64,000 bases of DNA. Source: Pseudomonadota bacterium (GTDB taxonomy: Bacteria > Pseudomonadota > Alphaproteobacteria > Rhizobiales > Xanthobacteraceae). A program made the translations under genes and the position numbers. This document shows, in pieces, positions 10,698 to 17,543 of the stretch (the first letter of the stretch is position 1; the number at the start of each line of letters is the position of its first letter). The DNA lies in assembly GCA_023435725.1 (NCBI GenBank), contig JAEYRD010000036.1, positions 1 to 64,000 on the forward strand. The letters run 5' to 3'. The notes below the pieces were generated by a model. It searched no databases and was not told the origin of the DNA. It worked only from the letters and a program-made list of their open reading frames with translations.

Positions 10698-12164
10698 TCA
10701 CGCCCCCGCCGAGTTCGTCGCAATCACGTTGCGATAGAAGCTCGCACTGAGTTTAGGCGTGCGCACCTGGGTGTCGAAATTGACATGATACAGCCCGAAA
10801 CGCTTGTTGAGCCCGAACACCCATTCGAAATTGTCCATCAGGCTCCAGAGGAAGTAGCCGCGCACCGGCACGCCTTCGGCGGTGGCGCGCTGGAGTTGCG
10901 CCAGATAGTTGCGCAGATACATGATGCGGTCGGTATCGTAGATCTTGCCGTCGGGCGTGACCACATCGTCGCCGGAGGCGCCGTTCTCGCTGATATAGAT
11001 CGCATCCGTCTTCCAGATCTTGGCAGCCAGCTTCGGTACCCAGTAGATCGACTCGGGACCAACCCGCAGCCAGTCCGAGTTCATGTGCGGGAAGGATTTC
11101 GGGATCGGCAGCGGCATGAAGCCCGCGCCCTCGTCGGAGGCCACCACGTAGTTCTGCGGCGCGTAGATGTTGAGGCCGAGGAAATCGACCGGTGAGGAGA
11201 TGACCTTCAACTCCGCATCGGTGAATTTCGGCGCGTTGGGCCCGGCGAATTTCAGGAACGCGTCGGTATACTGGCCCGTCATGATGACGTTGAGATAGCC
11301 GGCATTCATCTCGCGCAGCGCGATCTCGGCCGCGCGGACGTTTTCCGGCGTGTCGATCGCGGGCGCGCAGACGTCGATGTTCTCGGCCGGCCCTACCCTG
11401 GTGCCGCGGCGGCCGTGGGCGCGCACCGCCTGCACCGCAAGCCCGTGCGCGAACGCGCTGTTGTGCCTGATCTGGTTGACCTCGGCCTGCGGCAGCGTCA
11501 TGCCGGGCGCGTCAATGCCGATGCCGTAGCCGAAATGGACGAAGCGGCCGCTTTCGTTCAACGTGAACACGTTCTTGACGCGATCCGTCAGATGCTCCGC
11601 GACATAGGCCGCATAATCGCCGAAGATCTTGCAGGTCTCCGTCGAGCGCCAGCCGCCGAAGCGATCCTGGAGCGATTGCGGCAGGTCCCAATGATAGAGC
11701 GTCAACCACGGCTCGATGCCGTTCTTCAGCAGTTCGTCGACGAGGCGATTGTAGAAGTCGATCCCCGTGGGGTTCGGCTTGCCGTCGCCATCCGGAAACA
11801 GCCGCGGCCAGGCGACCGAGAAGCGATAGGCCTTGCAGCCGAGCTCCTTGATGAGCGCGATGTCCTCCTTGTAGCGGTGATAATGCTCGTTGGCGCGGTC
11901 GCCGGTGCTGCCATCCTCGATCTTGCCGGGGATACGGACGAACTTGTCCCAGATCGAGGCCCCTCGCCCGTCCTCGTTGACCGCGCCCTCGATCTGATAG
12001 GACGAGGTGGCGGTGCCCCAGACAAAGCCCGCCGGAAAGCCGTTCGCGCTACGCGGCGCTGCCGCCGCCGGCTTGGCCTCAGCGATCTCCAGAGGGTTTG
12101 CGATTCCGGCTGCGGACAATCCCGCGATCTTCGCGAACTGGCGACGCGAGACCTGGTCCGACAT
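10698..12164 (-). CDS. Tat-exported GH1 family beta-glucosidase
   Basis: 488 aa. The first 37 residues form a twin-arginine signal (Ser-Arg-Arg-Gln-Phe-Ala-Lys at 6-12, then a hydrophobic stretch), so the enzyme is predicted to fold before export to the periplasm. The rest is a complete GH1 barrel. The acid/base Glu is Glu204 in Thr-Leu-Asn-Glu, followed by Ser where Pro is usual. The nucleophile is Glu393 in Ile-Ser-Glu-Asn-Gly. The aglycone-site Trp residues near the C-terminus (Ser-Leu-Met-Asp-Asn-Phe-Glu-Trp) are present. It likely hydrolyses beta-glucosides, perhaps of plant origin. Tat export is unusual for this mostly cytoplasmic family. Confidence 0.92.
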   Translation of the reverse strand: MSDQVSRRQFAKIAGLSAAGIANPLEIAEAKPAAAAPRSANGFPAGFVWGTATSSYQIEGAVNEDGRGASIWDKFVRIPGKIEDGSTGDRANEHYHRYKEDIALIKELGCKAYRFSVAWPRLFPDGDGKPNPTGIDFYNRLVDELLKNGIEPWLTLYHWDLPQSLQDRFGGWRSTETCKIFGDYAAYVAEHLTDRVKNVFTLNESGRFVHFGYGIGIDAPGMTLPQAEVNQIRHNSAFAHGLAVQAVRAHGRRGTRVGPAENIDVCAPAIDTPENVRAAEIALREMNAGYLNVIMTGQYTDAFLKFAGPNAPKFTDAELKVISSPVDFLGLNIYAPQNYVVASDEGAGFMPLPIPKSFPHMNSDWLRVGPESIYWVPKLAAKIWKTDAIYISENGASGDDVVTPDGKIYDTDRIMYLRNYLAQLQRATAEGVPVRGYFLWSLMDNFEWVFGLNKRFGLYHVNFDTQVRTPKLSASFYRNVIATNSAGA

Positions 12165-12325
12165 TGATACTGCCTCCGAGATGATTGTTGCGGCGGCACA
12201 ATGGCGGGTCGCGAGCGGTTTGAGAAGCGGAAGTGCGGGCTGGGCAGAATGCAGAATTGCAGCCCAAACAGCGGCGCAGCTTCCGGCCTGCCGCGTTGAG
12301 AGGACGGCGTGATCTCAGCGCGGCA

Positions 12326-12589
12326 TTACTTTGGCAGGCATTCCACATTGTAGGCGATGATGATCTGGGCCGGATCGGCCTTGCCTATGCTTTTTAGGTC
12401 CTCCAGGCCGCTTCTCAACCTGTCGCCGGCATGCTTGAGGCTGCTTTCGAGTGACGCCTTGGCCGCCTTGCATCGCTCTTCGCTCGAGAACTCCTGAAAC
12501 ACCACGTTGGGGAGCAGCCGCCACTCCGCCTTGTCGCTGGTCGCGGCGGGACTGACCGAATAGGAAAAGACATACATCAGGACCCACAT
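12326..12589 (-). CDS. Small conserved hypothetical protein
   Basis: 87 aa starting Met-Trp-Val-Leu-Met-Tyr-Val, with GGAGT about 6 nt upstream and only 4 nt after the SpoIIAA-like gene, so translationally coupled. Contains two Cys, one in the middle and one in the C-terminal Val-Glu-Cys-Leu-Pro-Lys. No domain recognised. It is the last gene of a three-gene unit of small proteins. Confidence 0.65.
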   Translation of the reverse strand: MWVLMYVFSYSVSPAATSDKAEWRLLPNVVFQEFSSEERCKAAKASLESSLKHAGDRLRSGLEDLKSIGKADPAQIIIAYNVECLPK

Positions 12590-12593
12590 CGGA

Positions 12594-12998
12594 CTACTCC
12601 ACGTGTGATGCGATGGCAGTGGCGGACTTCGCCCCGGCGCCCTCAAGCCACGCCAGCGCCGCGGTCTTCTGATCGAATGGAAATTGCCGGACCGCGGGCG
12701 ACACAACCATCTTCGACAGTTGCGTCACGGTCTTCAGGACTGCGCTATCCGTCACCGCAGCGATGCGATCGATATTGCGATGATGAGCCTGAACGAACTT
12801 CAGGTGCGCGATCAGTGCGCCGAAGCCGTCCCACCCCGGGAAAGCGTTCACACAGATCATCAGCCCGGTCAGCTTCCCGTTCGCGGCTATGATCGGGTCG
12901 ACCTCACGCGCCAGCCGCGCGAAGTCCTCCTCTGAAAGCGGACCGGTCGGCGAGACCGTGAGGATGCCCTGGTCCCGCAACAGTTCGGAGTCCATCAC
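12594..12998 (-). CDS. SpoIIAA-like (STAS-related) protein
   Basis: 134 aa with the fold signature of the SpoIIAA-like/DUF3478 family: an N-terminal beta-hairpin with Thr-Gly-Pro-Leu, then Leu-Met-Ile-Cys-Val-Asn-Ala-Phe-Pro-Gly-Trp, then Ile-Ala-Ala-Val-Thr-Asp-Ser, and a helix ending Ala-Leu-Ala-Trp-Leu. Proteins of this family are small cytosolic, membrane- or lipid-associated factors of unknown job. The neighbouring genes overlap or abut, giving an operon of three small genes. Confidence 0.8.
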   Translation of the reverse strand: MMDSELLRDQGILTVSPTGPLSEEDFARLAREVDPIIAANGKLTGLMICVNAFPGWDGFGALIAHLKFVQAHHRNIDRIAAVTDSAVLKTVTQLSKMVVSPAVRQFPFDQKTAALAWLEGAGAKSATAIASHVE

Positions 12999-12999
12999 G

Positions 13000-13182
13000 T
13001 CATTCGCTCTGCGGTAAGCGGCGGTCGGAACGACCGATCCTGTCGAGGCGGCCTTTGGCTTCTTCTTCGGCCAGCAGCTTCAGCAACATTTGCCGTCGCT
13101 CGTCCGATAGTTGGGGGGCCGCAAGCTGCTTCCTGAACAGGGCCAGGTTCTCATAGTGAATGAACGCTTCGAGGGATCCCAT
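13000..13182 (-). CDS. Small conserved Bradyrhizobium-type hypothetical protein
   Basis: 60 aa, mostly helical and charged (Tyr-Glu-Asn-Leu-Ala-Leu-Phe-Arg-Lys, then Leu-Leu-Ala-Glu-Glu-Glu-Ala-Lys). I recognise the pattern from short hypothetical proteins of this group, often near stress genes, but no function is known. A good AGGGAGG sits upstream. First gene of the unit; the stop lies immediately before the next gene. Confidence 0.65.
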   Translation of the reverse strand: MGSLEAFIHYENLALFRKQLAAPQLSDERRQMLLKLLAEEEAKGRLDRIGRSDRRLPQSE

Positions 13183-13243
13183 GGTTGCCTCCCTGCAGCG
13201 ACGCCGGAAACGAGCTTAGACGCGTCCGGCCTCAACGCGACAT

Positions 13244-13257
13244 TGTCCCAAGGGACA
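13244..13257. promoter_or_regulatory. Palindrome TGTCCC-AA-GGGACA upstream of the small-protein operon
   Basis: A 6-bp perfect inverted repeat with a 2-nt spacer, centred about 68 bases upstream of the start codon at 13182. Position suits a repressor or activator site. The cognate regulator is unknown. Confidence 0.4.
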
Positions 13258-13407
13258 GCAACTACTGTCGGGGAGCAGCATTCGGTGCGGTCCAGCAACG
13301 CGACTGGTCATCAATGCCGACGATGCGAAGGTCAGAAGGTCAATCAAGATGACGGGCGCCGCCAGCACCGTCGATCCGGCTATTGCGGCAATGATGAGTA
13401 TCAGGAG

Positions 13408-13437
13408 AAAAAAGAGCCCGGCCGTTGGGCTGGGCTC
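13408..13437 (-). terminator. Intrinsic terminator of the 176-aa secreted protein gene
   Basis: Read on the minus strand: a GAGCCC...GGGCTC stem extended by a GCC/GGC pair with one mismatch, CAAC loop, then six T. It lies 62 bases after the stop at 13499. Confidence 0.85.
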
Positions 13438-13498
13438 CCGTTCAGTGATGGACGTCCGCTGTCGACAGCCGAAGCCTACGCGGACATCGAGGTGAGGG

Positions 13499-14029
13499 TC
13501 ATTTGATTTCCCACGACGTGTTGTGCGGGATGTCCATAGCAAAATAATCGCCTGAACCAGCCAGCGCCGGCATGGTTATGCAGGCAAATGGCTCGCTTCC
13601 GGTGATACCCTTATACTTTCCAGTACCGCCGGTGATGATATGGGTTCCACAGTCCATCTTCGGCTGGGACTTGTCGAGATCCCGAGTATCGAAGGTCGAA
13701 AAGATCTTGTCGCCGTCGCTGTCGGCCAGCACGCAGGCTCCGTCAATGTATTTCTTGTCACCTGATGAGACGTTCAGCGCCACGCAACGTGCGGACATCT
13801 TGTCCAGCATCTTCTCTCCCTTCATGTTTTGCGTAGTTCCGACCGCCTCCAGCGTGGTGGCTTTGCCGAGTTCGGCAGTATCAATGGTCATCAACGGCCT
13901 AAAAATGAAGTGCGTCACATAGGGGGTCGTACCCTTCTTCTCATTCGGCTCGCTCTGAACGGCCGCGGGGGCGATGGCCGCGAGCACTGCGACCGTTGTG
14001 CCGACTATGCTCAGGTAAATCGACTTCAT
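13499..14029 (-). CDS. Exported hypothetical protein
   Basis: 176 aa. Start at 14029 follows a textbook AAAGGAGG and gives a clean signal peptide (Met-Lys-Ser-Ile... hydrophobic to about 22, cleavage near Ala-Ala-Val-Gln-Ser). The mature part has four Cys, two of them in the pairs Ala-Arg-Cys and Gly-Ala-Cys, and a Gly-Thr-Gly-Lys-Tyr-Lys-Gly-Ile-Thr-Gly turn typical of allene-oxide-cyclase-like or lipocalin-like barrels. I do not assign a family. Monocistronic with its own terminator. Confidence 0.75.
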   Translation of the reverse strand: MKSIYLSIVGTTVAVLAAIAPAAVQSEPNEKKGTTPYVTHFIFRPLMTIDTAELGKATTLEAVGTTQNMKGEKMLDKMSARCVALNVSSGDKKYIDGACVLADSDGDKIFSTFDTRDLDKSQPKMDCGTHIITGGTGKYKGITGSEPFACITMPALAGSGDYFAMDIPHNTSWEIK

Positions 14030-14693
14030 TTGTACCTCCTTTGGTATCAAAGGGCGGCCCTCAGACTCTGCCGTGAACCGCCGCCGGATCAAAAAAATGA
14101 CCTGCTTTGCACGTTGGCATGCTGTAACGACGCTTCGCCCAAAACTGACGAAGCAGAAGTATGTGGGAGGTTGTGCTCAGATCACTGGCTCATGACCTTC
14201 TCTGGCAGAACCGGACTCAGGCTGGGCTGATGAACGGTCTACACACGAAGGCACAACCGTACGATCCAAGCAAAGATCACCATAGCATTGAGCGCTGCGG
14301 ACGTCAGCCATCATGTCTCGAAAAGCGCAGCGCATATCGTCAATTGACCTGACCGATTGCGCAAATGCGAAATCCGACGCTCCTTGTCGATCGCATCACA
14401 CCCGCAGAATCGAGCGGCGATTTCCGCCGTGCCCCATAGGGCCTTTTACTTGCAACCGGCAGGTGAGCAGGCAGGGTAACCGTGGGCGTCGATTCCCGCA
14501 GACACCGAAGCCCAAGTTGGGTCAAAATGCGAATAACTCGGTGCGACCATTCGAGTCGCCCCCACTGCAAGGACAACCACTTGGGTGAGTATTTCGACGC
14601 TATCTCGCCCGTGGAAATTGAAACGGAAACACCGTGAGGCCTTGTCCGACGTTCACGCTGCCGCGACAGCGGCGCCGACCCGGCAAGCGCCGA
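14030..14693. other. Long intergenic region, no gene recognised
   Basis: About 660 bases. Open frames are short and give low-quality translations. Base composition is lower in GC than the flanking genes, which suggests non-coding or decayed sequence. No repeat, tRNA or strong hairpin seen. Confidence 0.4.
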
Positions 14694-15131
14694 TCAACGG
14701 GCGGGCGCGTCAAGCGCCTGCAGCTCGTCAGCAGCGGCGATGATCGCGTTCCGGATTTTGAGGAAGTACTCCGCATCAATCCGCGACGCGAGCCAGTCCA
14801 GTTCGCCCGTATGGCCGTGTTCATGCACCTTGCGAACCACGCCTTCGCTGATCAGCACCTCGAGGCAGCGCCGGACGTTCGAGCGCGGGAGCCCGAGATA
14901 TCTGGAAATATCGGAAGCCGTGCGCGGCGGTGCGCCGAGCTCGTCGCTCACACGAATCAACATCGCGACCAGCAGCTCTTCAAACACCGCGCCGACATGC
15001 TTGCGAGGGTAACCGCTGCGCATCGCCACGAAGCATGCCACCAACAACCTGCCGACAACCGCCGATTGCTTTTGGCGCCTCGTCAATGCTGCATCTGAAT
15101 TGCCTTGAATTTCTCCGGCCATTTTCGCCAC
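14694..15131 (-). CDS. Winged-helix transcriptional regulator
   Basis: 145 aa. A helix-turn-helix at about residues 70-92 (Thr-Ala-Ser-Asp-Ile-Ser-Arg-Tyr-Leu-Gly-Leu-Pro-Arg-Ser-Asn-Val-Arg-Arg) is followed by the wing with Glu-Gly-Val-Val-Arg-Lys-Val. The pattern fits MarR/IclR-like regulators that control DNA binding by a wing. No ligand-binding domain is visible, so the signal is unknown. It is isolated, with long non-coding DNA on both sides. The start may be a few codons later (Met5). Confidence 0.75.
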   Translation of the reverse strand: MAKMAGEIQGNSDAALTRRQKQSAVVGRLLVACFVAMRSGYPRKHVGAVFEELLVAMLIRVSDELGAPPRTASDISRYLGLPRSNVRRCLEVLISEGVVRKVHEHGHTGELDWLASRIDAEYFLKIRNAIIAAADELQALDAPAR

Positions 15132-15213
15132 CGTTGCCTTCGCTTGCCATTGTGCTTAGCTGGCGCACGCTTCGGCCGCAAATGAAGCTGTGTTAAGGTT
15201 GGGGACATGGTTC

Positions 15214-15327
15214 ATGCGTCGGCGTATCAGGCAGACTTTCGAGAATGACAGGGTTTTTACGATTGGTGTGACCTGTATCGGGCTCGTGCCGGTCGCAATA
15301 TTGGTGATTGCTCTTTTCGTTAGGTGA
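15214..15327 (+). CDS. Possible 37-aa single-span membrane peptide
   Basis: ATG at 15214 opens 37 codons to TGA at 15325-15327. A charged, basic N-terminus is followed by one hydrophobic span (about residues 17-36) ending in Arg, the pattern of small inner-membrane proteins. AAGGTTGGGG lies upstream but spacing is long. Too short to be sure; conservation would decide. Confidence 0.3.
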   Translation: MRRRIRQTFENDRVFTIGVTCIGLVPVAILVIALFVR

Positions 15328-15408
15328 GCCCTCCAGCCCGCCCTTTCGTCACGCCTTCAAACCGCCGAGCGTGCTCGCCACCGCGTCCTGCCTGCGCGTT
15401 CCCGCCTT

Positions 15409-15792
15409 TCACCGACAAACCAGCACGGGTGTTTTCGCGTAGGTCATGACCTTGTTTGTCACACTGCCGATGAGAAGCGTCGAAAGTCCGCTACGCCCAT
15501 GCCATGACATGACGATGAGGTCGCAGCCTTTGTCCTCGGCTGCGGCGACGATGGCTTGATCGGGCGGCACGCTCTCCACCTGAATTGTCTCGCAGGGAAC
15601 ACCGGCCTCCCCGGCCTTATCTGCCGCGTGATCCAACACGCTCGCATAGTCGCCCGTCACTGCAAGAAGCGGCTCCACGACGTAGATGACGGACACCCTG
15701 GCTCCAACGGATTTCGCCAGCGCCAGCCCGTGCGCCACCCCATGCTCCGCCAGTTCCGATCCATCTGTCGGAATAAGAATATGCCGGTACAT
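15409..15792 (-). CDS. Universal stress protein (UspA family)
   Basis: 127 aa single Usp domain. Begins Met-Tyr-Arg-His-Ile-Leu-Ile-Pro-Thr-Asp-Gly-Ser. The ATP-binding motif Gly-2X-Gly-9X-Gly-(S/T) is represented by Gly-Arg-Ser-Gly-Leu-Ser-Thr-Leu-Leu-Ile-Gly-Ser-Val-Thr. A FixK2-like box lies about 81 bases upstream of the start codon. In Bradyrhizobium, usp genes are often in the FixLJ-FixK2 microaerobic regulon, so induction at low oxygen is likely. Start at 15792 is chosen because the family begins there. Confidence 0.9.
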   Translation of the reverse strand: MYRHILIPTDGSELAEHGVAHGLALAKSVGARVSVIYVVEPLLAVTGDYASVLDHAADKAGEAGVPCETIQVESVPPDQAIVAAAEDKGCDLIVMSWHGRSGLSTLLIGSVTNKVMTYAKTPVLVCR

Positions 15793-15866
15793 GCTCCACC
15801 TCACGGTTGTCAGGACATATCGCTGCAGTCGGAACGTCAGGCTGGGTTCGCGTTTCGGATCCGGTC

Positions 15867-15880
15867 TTGCGATAGATCAA
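15867..15880. promoter_or_regulatory. FixK2-type box upstream of usp
   Basis: TTGCGATAGATCAA fits the published Bradyrhizobium FixK2 pattern TTG(A/C)-N6-(T/G)CAA. Its centre is about 81 bases from the usp start codon, so a class II position (-40) would give a 5' leader of about 40 bases. Confidence 0.6.
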
Positions 15881-16031
15881 CATCGCATGCGCGGTGCTGT
15901 TGGGCCTGCAAGTGAGCCGGTAGATCGCCAGGTTCTCAGAGATGGAGACCTCGTACGGCAATCGCTTCAACGTGATGCCCCTCCTCTCGGCCGATTTGAG
16001 GAAAACAAGGTAACGGCTGGTTACGGCAGCG

Positions 16032-17129
16032 TCAGGGCGATCGAGCAGTCCCTAGAGTCTCGAACAGCGTTTGTTGCCACCAATCGCTCTCGACCTGATC
16101 GAGGACAGCGAGATCGAGCATTGGCCGCAACGCACTGTTCTTGGGTAGAACGATCGCATAACTCTCGTTGCTGAAGCTGGTATCGACGACACGGACGGCA
16201 CTCGAAAACTCATTGTGAACCATCCAGGTCAGCAACGGCTTGTCGTGGACGAAGGCATCTATCTTGCCGGCTCCCAACGCCGAGAGGCCGCTTTGGATGT
16301 CCGGAAATGCTTGAAAGGACAGCCGCTGACGGCCGAAGTAATCGGTCGTCGGGGAGTTCGCGACCGCGCCGACACGTACGGAGCGAAGATCGTTGAAGCC
16401 GTGAACGGCACCTTCGAGGCCCCTGCGCGTCAGCGTGGAGGTGATGCCGGCGGTGAATACCGCGATTGCGATCACGGATGCGATCATCCACCCCATCGCA
16501 ACGATCCGGCCCGGAAGAGTAGCCGGAGCATTATGCGCGGCCCCGGCCTGGGTCATCGCGATCGTCGACCACCAGAAGCTGGAACCCAGTCCTTTCGCGC
16601 CTCCACCAAAGTGTTCCGTCTTGCGTCGCTCCAGCATCCATATGAGGAAGCCGACTGCCATTGCGAAGCCAAGCAGCACGCCGACAGCCTGGAAGAACCC
16701 GAAGGAAAGTAGCGCGCGCCCGATCGCGAGCCACGGATTCTCATTGATCGGCACCGCCACCCCAAGCCCGGTATTGTAGAAGGGCTGGGTAAAATCGACG
16801 CTGTTTGCGCGCGCGGCAGTCACTGTCACGGCGGCAACACCCGCATCGAACTTGCCGTTCGCAACGCCGTCCAGCAGATCCGCGACACTCTGGGTTTCGA
16901 CCAGGCGGAAACGCAGGTGCTCCCGATCCGCGATCTTTTTCCATAGCGTAATGCTGAGACCGCTCCAGCTCCCGTCCGGATGCTTCATTGCAAACGGCGG
17001 CGCCGCCTTGGTCGCCACCACCAATTCCCTGTCAGGGACCGCCGGCCCCTCGGCGTGGAGTTTGGGGAGGCCGCCCCCAAGCATGGCCAGCGCCGCCAAG
17101 CACAGCAAGGCGGGGCGAAGCGGCGACAT
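16032..17129 (-). CDS. Prokaryotic ionotropic-glutamate-receptor-like protein
   Basis: About 365 aa from the start at 17129. A signal peptide is followed by a solute-binding lobe (Leu-Val-Val-Ala-Thr-Lys-Ala-Ala-Pro-Pro-Phe). Two hydrophobic spans with a re-entrant segment between them then interrupt the binding domain, and its second half follows. That is the GluR0 layout: ligand-binding domain split by a two-helix pore. The pore loop carries Phe-Trp-Trp-Ser-Thr-Ile-Ala-Met-Thr-Gln-Ala-Gly-Ala-Ala where channels usually have Thr-Val-Gly-Tyr-Gly-Asp, so potassium selectivity is doubtful. ATG at 17129 gives a good signal peptide; an upstream ATG at 17252 is less likely. Confidence 0.8.
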   Translation of the reverse strand: MSPLRPALLCLAALAMLGGGLPKLHAEGPAVPDRELVVATKAAPPFAMKHPDGSWSGLSITLWKKIADREHLRFRLVETQSVADLLDGVANGKFDAGVAAVTVTAARANSVDFTQPFYNTGLGVAVPINENPWLAIGRALLSFGFFQAVGVLLGFAMAVGFLIWMLERRKTEHFGGGAKGLGSSFWWSTIAMTQAGAAHNAPATLPGRIVAMGWMIASVIAIAVFTAGITSTLTRRGLEGAVHGFNDLRSVRVGAVANSPTTDYFGRQRLSFQAFPDIQSGLSALGAGKIDAFVHDKPLLTWMVHNEFSSAVRVVDTSFSNESYAIVLPKNSALRPMLDLAVLDQVESDWWQQTLFETLGTARSP

Positions 17130-17320
17130 CACCGGCCTGGATCGAGAGGCCGGATATCGCCGGGCGGCCCGATCGACGGCGGTCCGGCACGACACGCCTT
17201 CCTTCGGGCACAGGCCAGGGGAGACCAACGGAACTTCATTGAACGAATTCACGACCGACCTCGAGGCGAGCCCCGATTGCCAATCAAGCGCTGACTATTT
17301 GGCAATTCGACGGTGACCTT

Positions 17321-17372
17321 GGCGAAATGGCTCGGGCGAAACGGTCCCGGGCGAGGATCTTGGGCGAAATGG
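17321..17372. repeat. Short direct repeats GGCGAAAYGG
   Basis: GGCGAAATGG (17321-17330), GGGCGAAACGG (17334-17344), a degenerate GGGCGAGGA (17349-17357) and GGGCGAAATGG (17362-17372) lie in the same orientation about 190-245 bases upstream of the glutamate-receptor-like gene. The repeat spacing is irregular (13-15 bases). Confidence 0.5.
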
Positions 17373-17543
17373 TCTTCGCCGGCTGCACCGGCCGCGGTCC
17401 ACAGACAATCAACTCGTCGCTCAGCGTTGCCCGTCAGGCATTCATGAAAGTGCGCGCCTGAATCGGCGAGACAAACACGGAAATTCTCGACGGCAAGGCG
17501 GGGCCCGGAATGGGGCTGTGATGAGCGCTGCGCGCGAACATGC

